Assembly: GCF_022662305.1 (NCBI RefSeq)
Contig: NZ_JAKNQH010000010.1
Coordinates: 27,851-91,850 of the forward strand
Direction of reading: 5' to 3'
Origin: Sphingomonas sp. BAUL-RG-20F-R05-02
Lineage (GTDB): Bacteria; Pseudomonadota; Alphaproteobacteria; Sphingomonadales; Sphingomonadaceae
DNA length: 64,000 bases
Under the pieces are notes generated by a model. It was not told where the DNA came from. It saw only the letters and a program-made list of their open reading frames with translations, and searched no databases. Of the stretch, positions 33,543 to 42,937 are shown in pieces (position 1 is the first letter of the stretch; every line of letters begins with the position of its first letter). The position numbers and the translations under genes were made by a program.

Positions 33543-36044
33543 ATGCCCGACACCAACCTCTGGACGATCATGACTTCCGACGTTTACCGCGATGCCGCTT
33601 CCTTGCCGAAACCGCTCCGCTTCCTCGCCGGCGGTGGCGAGGCAACGCGCCTGATTCTCGGGCGGGACTGGTCGACGCACCCGCTTGGCCCTCCGGAGGG
33701 ATGGCCCGACATCTTGAAAACGATGCTCAGCACCGTGCTCAACTCGCCAGAGTCGATGATTTTGGCATGGGGGCGCGAAGACCTGACGTTCTTTTTCAAC
33801 GAAGCGTATTTTCCGTTGCTCGGGCCACGCCTGGACTGGGCGATGGGCGAGCGGTTCGATCGCGTTTGGGCGGACGCATGGGAACAGGCCCGGCCGATTA
33901 TCGACGATGCCTTCGCGGGACGCAGCCAGCGCTTTGTCGACCTGCCGTGGAAGCTCGACACCGATCGCGGGCCCGCCGACACGTGGTTCACCTTCTCCTA
34001 CTCGCGCGTCCTTGATCCGAGCGGCGAGATCGTCGGCCTGTTCGTCTTCACCAACGAAACGACCGAGCGGGTCCTCACCGATGCGGCGCTTCGGGAAAGC
34101 GAGGAGCGCCTGCGCCTCGTCATCGAGGGGGCTAAGGATCATGTCATCCTTTCCACCGATCCCGCCGGCACCATCACCAGCTGGTCCGCCGGTGCCAGCG
34201 CCGTACTGGGCTGGCCGGCCGCGCAAGCGATTGGCCAGCCGTTCGGCCTGATCTTCACCAAGGAAGATCGCGCCGCCGGTGCCGACGCCGCCGAACTGAC
34301 CGGCGCGGACCGCACCGGCTGCGCGACCGATGAACGCTGGCATCTACGTAATGACGGCAGCCGCGTGTTCCTGAACGGTTCGGTGCATCCGTTGCCGCCT
34401 AATGCGCAGGGGGCGCCGCGCGGCTTCATCAAAATCGCTCGCGACGAGACCGAGCGATTCCACGCTCGCCAGCAACTGGAACAACTCAACGCCACGCTGG
34501 AGCAGCAGGTCGCCGAACGCACGGCCGATCGCAACCGGCTGTGGCAATTGTCGCTGGACGCGATGCTCGTCGCCGGGTTCGATGGAACGATCGAAGCGGT
34601 CAACCCGGCGTGGACGCGCGTGCTCGGCTGGACCGAAGCCGAACTGGTCGGGCATCCGTTCTTCGCCTTCATTCACCCGGACGATCTCGATGCCACCATC
34701 ACGGCGGCGATGCGGATCAGCGAGGGGCAGGCAATCGGCCGCTTTGAAAACCGCTACCGCCACAAGAACGGCAGCTACCGCGATCTGCTGTGGGCGGCCG
34801 GTCCTGGCGACGACCGGATCATCGCAGTCGGTCGCGACGTGACCGAGGAGAAGGCGGCGGCCAACGCGCTCGCCGCGGCGGAGAGCCAGCTTCGCCAGGC
34901 GCAGAAAATGGAGGCGGTCGGCCAACTGACCGGCGGGCTCGCGCACGATTTCAACAATCTGCTCACCGGCATGATGGGCAACCTCGAACTGCTGCAACTG
35001 CGGCTCGCGCGCGGCAAGCTCGACGATGCCGACCGCTTCATCACCGCCGCGCAGGGCGCAGGGCGGCGCGCCGCTTCGCTAACACAGCGACTGCTCGCGT
35101 TTTCGCGTCGGCAGACGCTCGACCCGACACCGACCGACGTGAACCGACTGATCCGGGGCATGGAGGATTTGCTCCACCGCAGCGTCGGCCCCGCCAACAA
35201 TATCGAGGTGATCGCCGAAGACGGGTTATGGAACGCCATGATCGATGCGACCCAGCTCGAAAGCGCGATCCTCAACCTGTGCATCAACGCGCGCGATGCG
35301 ATGCCGGATGGCGGCCACCTCACCATCGCGACCGCCAACGTCCACCTCGACGAGGACGCGGCGCGCGACAGCGATCTGCCGCCCGGGCCTTATGTCACCA
35401 TCAGCGTTTCGGACACCGGCACCGGCATGTCGCCCGAGACGATCGAGCGCGCGTTCGAGCCGTTCTATACCACCAAGCCGATCGGACAGGGCACCGGCCT
35501 TGGCCTGTCGATGGTCTACGGCTTTGCGCGGCAGTCCAATGGACAGGTGCGGATCGCCTCCGAACTCGGCCGCGGCACCACCATTGAGATCGTGCTGCCG
35601 CGGTATGCCGGCGACGTGTTGCTGCCGAAGGACGAAGCGGCGATCGCCGCAGCGGCGGCGGCGGCGGGCGAAACGATCCTCGTCGTGGATGACGAAACCT
35701 CGATCCGCCACCTCGTCGACGAAGTGCTGGACGAGATCGGCTATACCGTCATCGGCGCGGCGGATGGGGCGTCCGGCCTCAAGGTGCTGCAATCCGATGC
35801 CCGCATCGCGCTCCTCATCACCGATGTCGGCCTGCCCAACGGCATGAACGGCCGGCAGGTCGCAGATGCGGCGCGCGCGCTGCGGCCGGGGCTGCGGGTG
35901 CTGTTCATCACCGGCTATGCCGAGAATGCGGCGGTTGGCGGCGGCCATCTCGAACCCGGCATGGCGCTGCTTACCAAGCCGTTCACGATGCAGGCGCTCA
36001 CCGCCAAGGTCGCGGAGATGATGCGCTGGAACGAAGGCACGTGA
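33543..36044 (+). CDS. PAS-containing hybrid histidine kinase with C-terminal receiver
   Basis: Predicted 833-residue soluble sensor kinase. Three PAS-like domains occupy about 45-180, 185-305 and 325-440 (for example FFNEAYFPLLGPRLDWAMG and DAMLVAGFDGTIEAVNPAW). A HisKA domain follows with His468 in GGLAHDFNNLLTGMMGNLE, then an HATPase with LNLCINARDAMP, DTGTGMSPE and GTGLGLSMVYGF. The C-terminal receiver has the phospho-acceptor Asp761 in LLITDVGLPNGMNG and a Lys in LLTKPFTM. The start at 33543 has an AGGA site; the frame upstream overlaps the divergent mfd-like gene. Exonuclease III overlaps its stop, suggesting cotranscription. Confidence 0.9.
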   Translation: MPDTNLWTIMTSDVYRDAASLPKPLRFLAGGGEATRLILGRDWSTHPLGPPEGWPDILKTMLSTVLNSPESMILAWGREDLTFFFNEAYFPLLGPRLDWAMGERFDRVWADAWEQARPIIDDAFAGRSQRFVDLPWKLDTDRGPADTWFTFSYSRVLDPSGEIVGLFVFTNETTERVLTDAALRESEERLRLVIEGAKDHVILSTDPAGTITSWSAGASAVLGWPAAQAIGQPFGLIFTKEDRAAGADAAELTGADRTGCATDERWHLRNDGSRVFLNGSVHPLPPNAQGAPRGFIKIARDETERFHARQQLEQLNATLEQQVAERTADRNRLWQLSLDAMLVAGFDGTIEAVNPAWTRVLGWTEAELVGHPFFAFIHPDDLDATITAAMRISEGQAIGRFENRYRHKNGSYRDLLWAAGPGDDRIIAVGRDVTEEKAAANALAAAESQLRQAQKMEAVGQLTGGLAHDFNNLLTGMMGNLELLQLRLARGKLDDADRFITAAQGAGRRAASLTQRLLAFSRRQTLDPTPTDVNRLIRGMEDLLHRSVGPANNIEVIAEDGLWNAMIDATQLESAILNLCINARDAMPDGGHLTIATANVHLDEDAARDSDLPPGPYVTISVSDTGTGMSPETIERAFEPFYTTKPIGQGTGLGLSMVYGFARQSNGQVRIASELGRGTTIEIVLPRYAGDVLLPKDEAAIAAAAAAAGETILVVDDETSIRHLVDEVLDEIGYTVIGAADGASGLKVLQSDARIALLITDVGLPNGMNGRQVADAARALRPGLRVLFITGYAENAAVGGGHLEPGMALLTKPFTMQALTAKVAEMMRWNEGT

Positions 36045-36856
36045 AGATCGCCACCTACAACGTCAACGGCATCAACGGTCGCTTGCCGGTGCTGCTGCGC
36101 TGGCTGGCGGAAGAAGCACCCGACATCGTCTGCCTGCAGGAAGTGAAGGCGCCGCAGGACAAGTTCCCGCAAGCCGCGCTGCGCGATCTCGGCTACGATG
36201 CGATCTGGTTGGGCCAGAAAAGCTGGAACGGCGTCGCCATCCTCAGCCGCGTCGGCGAGATCCACGAGACCCGGCGCGGCCTGCCCGGCGACGATGGCAA
36301 CGACGGCGAGGATCAGAGCCGGTACATCGAGGCGGCCGTCGCCGGTGTTCTGATCGGCGCATTGTACCTGCCCAACGGCAACCCGCATCCAGGCCCCAAG
36401 TTCGACTACAAGCTACGCTGGTTCGAGCGGCTGATCGACCATGCCGCCGGCCTGCTCGCCAGCGGGCTGCCGGTTATACTGGCCGGCGATTTCAACGTGA
36501 TGCCGACCGACCTGGACGTCTACAAACCGGAACGCTGGACCGACGACGCGCTGTTCGCGCCAGAGGTGCGCGCCGCTTATGCGCGGCTCGTCGATCAGGG
36601 CTGGACCGATGCGTTACGGCACCTGCATCGGGACGAGCGGATCTATACCTTCTGGGACTATTTTCGGAACGCCTACGGCCGCGACGCAGGGTTGCGGATC
36701 GATCATCTGCTGCTCTCGCCCGCGCTCGCGCCGCGCCTGATCGACGCGCAGGTCGATCGTCACGTTCGCGGCTGGGAGAAGACCAGCGACCACGCGCCGG
36801 TGTGGGTGACGCTCGGCGATGAGGCCGCGCCGGCTGCCCGCAAGCGTCGCGCATGA
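36041..36856 (+). CDS. xth: Exodeoxyribonuclease III / AP endonuclease
   Basis: Metal-dependent base-excision-repair nuclease of the Xth family, 271 residues. Signatures are IATYNVNGINGRLP, DIVCLQEVKAPQDKFP (metal-binding Glu), GDFNVMPTDLDVY (Asp/Asn), RIDHLLLSP and the C-terminal TSDHAPVWV with the catalytic His. The start is a GTG that overlaps the stop of the hybrid kinase gene, so expression is probably coupled to it. Length and motif order are standard. Confidence 0.95.
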   Translation: MKIATYNVNGINGRLPVLLRWLAEEAPDIVCLQEVKAPQDKFPQAALRDLGYDAIWLGQKSWNGVAILSRVGEIHETRRGLPGDDGNDGEDQSRYIEAAVAGVLIGALYLPNGNPHPGPKFDYKLRWFERLIDHAAGLLASGLPVILAGDFNVMPTDLDVYKPERWTDDALFAPEVRAAYARLVDQGWTDALRHLHRDERIYTFWDYFRNAYGRDAGLRIDHLLLSPALAPRLIDAQVDRHVRGWEKTSDHAPVWVTLGDEAAPAARKRRA

Positions 36857-36869
36857 CGCGGGCCGACGT

Positions 36870-38105
36870 TCACGCGGCGGCGCGCGCTCGGAACAAACGC
36901 CCTCCCTCGATCCACAGGATCAGCGCAAGCGTTCCCAGTCCGATGCCGAGATAGCCGATCGCCAGCGGCAGCGTCGTGCCGTTGTACGACTGGCCAATCA
37001 CGGACGCGACGGCGACCGCGCCGACGCTGCTGATGAAGCCCTGCACCGACGAGGCGGTGCCGGCGATATGGCCGACCGGCTCCATCGCCATCGCGCCGAA
37101 GTTCGTGCCGCACAGCGCGATGCAGGTCATGCTCAGCGCCTGGAACGGGATGTAGGTGTAGAGCGTCTCGCGCCCGCTGGCGATCACCGCGACATGCGCC
37201 AGCGACAGCACGATCAGCCCGAGCACCGCGCTCTGCGAGATCAGCCGCATGCCGAGCCGTTCGACCAGCCGGCTGTTGGCGAACGCCGCGCACCCCATCG
37301 AAAACGCGCAGACCGCAAACAGCACGGTGAACTTGTCCCCGGCGTGGAACTCGTCGACGAAGATCTGCTGCGAGGCGGATACGAACGCGACGATGCCGCC
37401 GAACGTCAACGCACCGCAGGCCGCATAGCCGATCGAAAAGCGATCGGTCAGCGTAAGCCGATACGACTGGCGCAACGCGGCGAACGAGATCGGGATGCGT
37501 CGCGACACCGGCAGCGTCTCGGCAAAGCGGAACGTCGTCCACGTAAGCACGACCAACGCGAAGCCCGCGAGCGAATAGAAAATCAGCCGCCACGGCCCGA
37601 AGGCGAGGATCGCACTGCCGAGTGTCGGCGCGAGGATCGGGAAGATGAAGAAGATCATCTGCGCGATCGACAGCGTGCGTGCCATCGGCCGGCCGGAGAA
37701 GCGATCCCGCACGATCGCCACCGACAACACGCGCGATGAGGCGGAGGTCACCCCCTGCAACACCCGCGCGCCGAGCAACGCCGCGAACGAGCCAGACCCC
37801 GCCGCGAACACCGCCGCCGCGACGAAGGCGGCGAGCGCCGCCAGCAGCACGCGCTTGCGGCCATAGCGGTCTGTCAGCGGCCCATAGACGATCTGCCCTA
37901 GCCCGAAGCCGAAGATATAGGCGGTGACGATCCACTGCCGCTCGTTCGCAGTGCCGATCGCCAGGTCGCGACCGATGTCCGCCAGCGCGGGCAGCATCAG
38001 ATCGACGCCGAGCGCGTTGACGGCCATCAGCGCGGCGATGAACGCGACGAACTCGAAACCACCCATCGGATAGCGTGCGGTTACGGTGGGGATCGGTTCG
38101 GTCAC
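36870..38105 (-). CDS. Bcr/CflA-type MFS drug exporter
   Basis: Twelve-helix major facilitator of the DHA1 Bcr/CflA subfamily, 411 residues. Typical parts are MAVNALGVDLMLPALADIGRD, motif A at YGPLTDRYGRKRVLLAAL and motif C-like RVLQGVTSASSRVLSVAIVR with the following ILAPTLGSAI. A GTG start at 38105 is preferred because of the GAAAGG six bases upstream; the open frame begins at a TTG at 38129, next to the terminator of the upstream receptor gene. Substrate unknown. Convergent with xth. Confidence 0.88.
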   Translation of the reverse strand: MTEPIPTVTARYPMGGFEFVAFIAALMAVNALGVDLMLPALADIGRDLAIGTANERQWIVTAYIFGFGLGQIVYGPLTDRYGRKRVLLAALAAFVAAAVFAAGSGSFAALLGARVLQGVTSASSRVLSVAIVRDRFSGRPMARTLSIAQMIFFIFPILAPTLGSAILAFGPWRLIFYSLAGFALVVLTWTTFRFAETLPVSRRIPISFAALRQSYRLTLTDRFSIGYAACGALTFGGIVAFVSASQQIFVDEFHAGDKFTVLFAVCAFSMGCAAFANSRLVERLGMRLISQSAVLGLIVLSLAHVAVIASGRETLYTYIPFQALSMTCIALCGTNFGAMAMEPVGHIAGTASSVQGFISSVGAVAVASVIGQSYNGTTLPLAIGYLGIGLGTLALILWIEGGRLFRARAAA

Positions 38106-38130
38106 AACGACCCTTTCACGAAACGACAAA

Positions 38131-38159
38131 GGGGGCCGTTCCTCCCCGGAACAGCCCCC
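38131..38159 (-). terminator. Terminator of the TonB receptor gene
   Basis: On the minus strand GGGGGCTGTTCC and GGAACGGCCCCC pair with one mismatch around a 5-base loop, followed by a short T-run. It lies between the receptor stop and the exporter start. Confidence 0.65.
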
Positions 38160-38211
38160 CGTCTTTGCCGTGCCGGCCTGACTTTACAAGCGGGACAGGC
38201 TCAGGCCGCGA

Positions 38212-40554
38212 TCAGAACTTGCCGCTGAGCTGCACGCCGACGATACGCGGATCGTTGAACACCGCCGCATTGTAGTTGTCGAGCACGCCCTTCAGGTTCT
38301 TCTCGTTGGTCACGTTGCGGGTGAACACGGCGATCTCATAGGCACCTTCCGGCGCGGTATAGCCCGCCTTCAGCCCCGCCTCGAACGTGCCGTCGGTGGT
38401 GTATTCCACCGTCTTGTACGGCACCAGGCTGGTGTAGCCCTGGAGCGTCACGTCGCCGCCGACGAACAGCTTGCCGCCGTTGGGCAGCGGGAAGTCGTAG
38501 CGCGCGTTGCCGTCGAGCTGATATTTCGGCGCGTTCGGCAGCGCGTTGCCGTCGATCTGCGCCAGCGTCGCCGTCGTCACGCCAGCGGCGTTGCGCACCG
38601 CGATCGTCGGGTTGAGCACGGTGCAGGTCACCGCGCCATTGAGGAAGCACACCGGCGTGTAGACGCGCTTGTCGTTGATCTCGGTGTGCAACACGCTCGC
38701 GCCCAGACCCATCGTCAGGTTCGGCACCGGACGCCACGTCAGCTCCGCTTCGCCGCCCCATGCCTGCGCCTGATCGGCGTTGAACAGCAGGCCGTTGTTG
38801 TTGGCGTCGTTGCCGTTCAGCTGGATGTTGTGGACCTTGTAGTAGAAGCCGGTCGCGTTGAAGCGCAGCGTGTTGCCGAACAGGTTCGACTTGAAGCCCG
38901 CTTCATACGAGGTGATCGTTTCCGACCCCGCCGTCACGAACGCCGAGCTGAACACCGCGTTACGGCCCTGGATGGTCGGACCGCGGAAGCTGTGCGCGAC
39001 GCGGGCGAACACGCTCACGTCATCGGTCGCCTGATAGCGCAAGGCGACATCCCAGCTCGGCTGCGTGTCGGAGAGGCGCACGAAGCGCGCCGCCGTCGCC
39101 GGGAAGGTGACGATGCCGGCGGCATTGCGCGGCGGGATGACGAGGCGGGTCGACTTGGTGTCGTTGGTCACGCGCACGCCACCGGTAATGGTCAGCTTCG
39201 GCACGATCTCGTAGCTCGCCTGACCGAAGCCGGCGTAAGACGTGTTGATGTTACGCAGCAGCACATAGTTGTTCGGGTTCGGCAGCGTGCCGTTCGCATC
39301 CGGGCGGCGCAGGAAGAAGCCACGCTGGTCGAACTCGGTATTGTCGCGCGAGTAGAAATAGATGCCGCCGATCTGCCACTTGAAGCGGCCGGTGCCATCG
39401 TTGGCGAGGCGCACTTCCTGGGTGAGCTGGTCGAGATCGCGCACCCGGCCCTGACTCTCGCCGAAATAGCGGTTGCCGGCGAAGTTGGTGGCGACGCCGC
39501 CATCAGTATCGCCACGGCTGTAGCCCGAGGTTGTCTCGTATGCGCTGATCGAGGTCAGCGTGACGCCGCCGAAATCGTTCTTGAGGTTCAGCGATGCGCC
39601 ATAGGTCTTGTACGCCTGCGGGTTGCCGAAGCCTTCGTCGAGGCCGACCGAGGCGCGCGGCGTGTCGCTCACGTCGTTGCTGCCCTTGAGGATGCCGCCA
39701 CGATGGAAGATCGTCGAGGTGCCCTTATAGTCGCGCGCATGTGCCGACAGCAGGCCGGTGAAGCCGGTGTCCGGCGGGGTCAGCATCAACTGGACGCGGA
39801 TGTCCTTCTCGTCGAAGCCGCCGAGCGTACCCTTGCCGCCGGTGGTGCCATCCGCGCTGGTGGTGCCGGTGTAGGTGTTGTCGATCCAGTTGTCGCGGTG
39901 CTGGTACAGGCCCGACACGCGGAAGCTTAGCACGTCCTTAACTATCGGCCCGCCCACACCGGCGTCGAGCGTCACCGTGTTGTACGTGCCGTACGATGCG
40001 GTAGCGCGACCGGTGAAATCGTTGGTCGGCTTGTTGGTGTCGAATTTGATAATGCCGGCGGTCGAATTGCGCCCGAACAGCGTACCCTGCGGGCCGCGCA
40101 GCACCTCGATCTGGTTGACGTCGAACACCGGGTTGGACTTGAGCACGACATGCTCGAGCACCACGTCGTCCTGGATGATCTCGACCGGCTGCGACGCGCC
40201 GAGGTAGAAATCGATATTGCCGAGGCCGCGGATGTAGAAGCGCGGGAAGATCTTGCCGGTGGTCGTCTCGGCGTACAGGCCGGGGACGCGGTTGGCGAGT
40301 TCGAGCAGCGTGTCGCTGCCGCCGGCGGTGTAATCCCGCAGGTCGCTGCCCTGAAGTACGCCGACCGAGATCGGCACCTTCTGGAGGTTTTCCGAACGCC
40401 GCTCGGCGGTGACGACGATGTCCCCCAGCGAGCCGTCGGCCGGTGCCGCATCGGTCTGCGCGACAGGTGCGTCCTGTGCCGAGGCAGCATTCGCGAACGA
40501 CAGCGCGGCGGTGGCGCAGCCGAGGAACAGGAACGAACGGATGGCGAAATTGGA
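38212..40554 (-). CDS. TonB-dependent outer-membrane receptor
   Basis: Ligand-gated outer-membrane channel of 780 residues. The GTG start at 40554 opens a signal peptide (SNFAIRSFLFLGCATAALSF... ASA). The plug has a TonB-box-like DIVVTAERRSENLQKVPISV, then VLRGPQGTLFGRNSTAGIIK. The barrel ends in the expected aromatic (IVGVQLSGKF). It belongs to the broad proteobacterial receptor group used for iron chelates and other large nutrients; nothing around it identifies the ligand. Monocistronic with its own terminator. Confidence 0.9.
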   Translation of the reverse strand, partial: SNFAIRSFLFLGCATAALSFANAASAQDAPVAQTDAAPADGSLGDIVVTAERRSENLQKVPISVGVLQGSDLRDYTAGGSDTLLELANRVPGLYAETTTGKIFPRFYIRGLGNIDFYLGASQPVEIIQDDVVLEHVVLKSNPVFDVNQIEVLRGPQGTLFGRNSTAGIIKFDTNKPTNDFTGRATASYGTYNTVTLDAGVGGPIVKDVLSFRVSGLYQHRDNWIDNTYTGTTSADGTTGGKGTLGGFDEKDIRVQLMLTPPDTGFTGLLSAHARDYKGTSTIFHRGGILKGSNDVSDTPRASVGLDEGFGNPQAYKTYGASLNLKNDFGGVTLTSISAYETTSGYSRGDTDGGVATNFAGNRYFGESQGRVRDLDQLTQEVRLANDGTGRFKWQIGGIYFYSRDNTEFDQRGFFLRRPDANGTLPNPNNYVLLRNINTSYAGFGQASYEIVPKLTITGGVRVTNDTKSTRLVIPPRNAAGIVTFPATAARFVRLSDTQPSWDVALRYQATDDVSVFARVAHSFRGPTIQGRNAVFSSAFVTAGSETITSYEAGFKSNLFGNTLRFNATGFYYKVHNIQLNGNDANNNGLLFNADQAQAWGGEAELTWRPVPNLTMGLGASVLHTEINDKRVYTPVCFLNGAVTCTVLNPTIAVRNAAGVTTATLAQIDGNALPNAPKYQLDGNARYDFPLPNGGKLFVGGDVTLQGYTSLVPYKTVEYTTDGTFEAGLKAGYTAPEGAYEIAVFTRNVTNEKNLKGVLDNYNAAVFNDPRIVGVQLSGKF

Positions 40555-40951
40555 CACGAAAACCCCCACGGTAACAGTCGGTTCGATCAACCGCGATGCC
40601 GCGCGTACGACGACACCCACCGTAGCGGCGAGCATGAAGTAGCTGCGTTGCGAATGACCCCAAGGCGGCGGCTAGGGTCGGTTTGTGTCTTTATAATGAC
40701 AGCAACTGCGGGGTGAGCGATGCCAAACCGCCCGTCGCAGCGTCCACGTAGTTACCTGAAATCCCTGTTCATTTCCAATTCGCACGGCCATGATCGCCAC
40801 TCAACACTCACCATCGCGTCATCCGCCGATCGCACGCCTCGACACGATTGTCGGCACCTGTGATATTGATCCCACACCAATCCACGCATCTGTTAACCAA
40901 CCGCGATCTGGTGCAGGGAGGGCGCATGTACCGCTTGCCCCGCACGCCACG
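40555..40951. other. Intergenic region between divergent receptor and recJ genes
   Basis: About 400 bases carrying the divergent promoters for the TonB receptor and recJ. It is less G/C-rich than its surroundings near 40690-40900. Frames through it on the plus strand join recJ but do not look coding. No clear hairpin, tRNA or protein-coding gene was found. Confidence 0.5.
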
Positions 40952-42718
40952 ATGAACCCGCTCGTCCTCAACATCACGCACTCGATTCTCGGCCAGCCAT
41001 GGCGCTGGCGGATGCTGTCCACCGACGCACGCGACCCCGGCTTCTCGCCCGACGATCTCGTCACGCAACTGCTGCTGGCGCGCGGTTGCCCGCGCGAGGC
41101 GCTCGACGCGCACCGGGCGCCGAGCATCCGCGCGTTCATGCCCGATCCATCGATCTTCCGGGACATGGACCGGGCGGCGGATCGCCTTGCCGATGCGGTG
41201 CAGGCCGGCGAGCCGGTGGCGATCTTCGGTGATTACGATGTCGATGGCGCAACTTCCGCCGCGCTGATGATCCTGCTGCTGCGTGACCTCGGATTGGAAG
41301 CGCGGGCGTATATTCCCGACCGGCTAATGGAGGGCTACGGCCCGTCCGGCGAAGCTTTGGTGCGGCTAACCAACGAAGGTGCCCGGCTAATCGTCACGGT
41401 AGACTGCGGAGCGCAGGCGTTCGAAGCGCTGGAGATGGCGCGCGTCGCTGGTGTCGACGTGATCGTGGTCGATCACCACAAATGCGCCGCCGCCCTCCCC
41501 CACGCGCATGCGCTGGTGAACCCCAACCGGCTCGACGAGGAGGAAGGCGCCGCGCATGGCCACCTCGCGGCGGTGGGTGTCGCCTTCCTGCTTGGCGCGG
41601 CGCTGGTGCGGACACTGCGCGCGCGAGGGTATTTCGACGGGCGCGCCGAGCCGCGCCTGCTCGACCTGCTCGATCTCGTCGCGCTCGGCACCGTCGCGGA
41701 TGTGGCGCATTTGAAGGGCCTTAACCGCGCGTTCGTGGCGCAGGGGCTGAAGGTGATGGCGCAACGCCGCAACATCGGCCTCGGCGCGCTGGCGAGCGCG
41801 GCGCGGCTGACACGCGCGGCGATATGCTCCGATCTCGGCTTCGCGCTCGGCCCGCGCATCAACGCCGGCGGGCGTGTCGGCAAGTCCGATCTCGGCGTGC
41901 GACTGCTCACCACGCAAGACCCCGCCGAGGCCGAGGCGATTGCCGGCGAACTCGACCGGCTCAACGAGGAGCGGCGCGCGATCGAGGCGCTGGTCCAAAC
42001 CGCCGCTGAGGAAATCGCCGGCGCTCAAGGCAACCGTGCGGTTATGGTCGTTGCCGGCCACGGCTGGCACCCCGGCGTGATCGGCATCGTAGCCGGGCGA
42101 CTGAAGGAGAGGTACGGCCGTCCCGCCATCGTCATTGCGGTCGACGAGAACGGCGTCGGCAAAGGCTCCGGCCGCTCGATTCCTGGCGTGGATCTCGGCG
42201 CGGGCGTACTGGCGGCAAAGGACAGCGGCTTGCTTGTGGCCGGTGGCGGCCATGCGATGGCGGCCGGGCTGACCATCGCCGAGGATCAGGTCGAGGCGTT
42301 CGCCGCTTTCCTGGAGGAACGGCTCGAGGCTGCCGTCACCCGCTCGATCGGTGACCGTGCGCTGCTCGTCGATGCGCTGCTCACCCCCGGTGGTGTAAAC
42401 CCGCTGCTCGTGGAGGCGATGGAGGCGGGCGGCCCGTACGGGATGGGTTGGCCCGCGCCGCGCATCGTCGCAGGCCCGGTGCGGATCATAAAGGCCGATA
42501 TCGTCGGCAACGGTCATGTCCGTGCGATTGCCAGCGGCGACGACGGACGCCCGCTGAAGACGGTCGCGTTCCGCGCGGCGGACACGCTGCTCGGCCAGGC
42601 GCTGCTCGGCGCCCCGCCCCACCGCCGCCTGTGGCTGGCCGGCCGCGCGAAAATCGACGATTGGGGCGCCAGACCGGCGGCGGAACTCCACCTCGATGAT
42701 GCTGCCTGGGCCGATTAG
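40952..42718 (+). CDS. recJ: Single-stranded-DNA exonuclease RecJ
   Basis: 5'-3' single-strand-specific DNA exonuclease of the DHH superfamily, 588 residues. Motifs are AIFGDYDVDGATSAALM (metal Asp residues), VTVDCGAQ, VIVVDHHKC (DHH), LGTVADVAHL and GPRINAGGRVG, followed by the DHHA1 part with GGGHAMAAGLTI and GKGSGRSIPGVDL. It works in recombination and mismatch repair. The ATG at 40952 matches the usual start of the protein, although no good ribosome binding site precedes it; the frame is open upstream to 40790. Confidence 0.95.
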   Translation: MNPLVLNITHSILGQPWRWRMLSTDARDPGFSPDDLVTQLLLARGCPREALDAHRAPSIRAFMPDPSIFRDMDRAADRLADAVQAGEPVAIFGDYDVDGATSAALMILLLRDLGLEARAYIPDRLMEGYGPSGEALVRLTNEGARLIVTVDCGAQAFEALEMARVAGVDVIVVDHHKCAAALPHAHALVNPNRLDEEEGAAHGHLAAVGVAFLLGAALVRTLRARGYFDGRAEPRLLDLLDLVALGTVADVAHLKGLNRAFVAQGLKVMAQRRNIGLGALASAARLTRAAICSDLGFALGPRINAGGRVGKSDLGVRLLTTQDPAEAEAIAGELDRLNEERRAIEALVQTAAEEIAGAQGNRAVMVVAGHGWHPGVIGIVAGRLKERYGRPAIVIAVDENGVGKGSGRSIPGVDLGAGVLAAKDSGLLVAGGGHAMAAGLTIAEDQVEAFAAFLEERLEAAVTRSIGDRALLVDALLTPGGVNPLLVEAMEAGGPYGMGWPAPRIVAGPVRIIKADIVGNGHVRAIASGDDGRPLKTVAFRAADTLLGQALLGAPPHRRLWLAGRAKIDDWGARPAAELHLDDAAWAD

Positions 42719-42778
42719 AGGCTTGACCTCGCGGCGCTCTTTCCCTAGCAGCGCCCAACGCCCGCCTGTCGGCGGTAC

Positions 42779-42853
42779 GGCCCCTTCGTCTAAGGGTTAG
42801 GACGCGGCCCTTTCACGGCTGAAATACGGGTTCGAATCCCGTAGGGGTCACCA
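42779..42853 (+). tRNA. tRNA-Glu (anticodon TTC)
   Basis: 75-base cloverleaf with encoded CCA. The acceptor GGCCCCT pairs with AGGGGTC (one G-U), the anticodon loop is CTTTCAC with anticodon TTC, and the T arm is ACGGGTTCGAATCCCGT. An integrase gene starts 85 bases downstream, so the 3' end of this tRNA is the probable attachment site. Confidence 0.97.
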
Positions 42854-42903
42854 ATTTCTATAAGAACCGCAGAAATCCAGCATTTACGTTGGTTTCACCT
42901 CCG

Positions 42904-42930
42904 CCTGGTACAGCGAGCAGGTACAGCGGG
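42904..42930 (+). repeat. Paired GGTACAGCG repeats before the integrase
   Basis: CTGGTACAGCG at 42904-42914 and GGTACAGCG at 42919-42927 are spaced 15 bases apart, between the tRNA and the integrase start. A third copy, CTGGTACAGCGG, occurs at 49293 near the other side of the decayed island. They could be integrase arm-binding sites. Confidence 0.45.
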
Positions 42931-42937
42931 ACGAAAA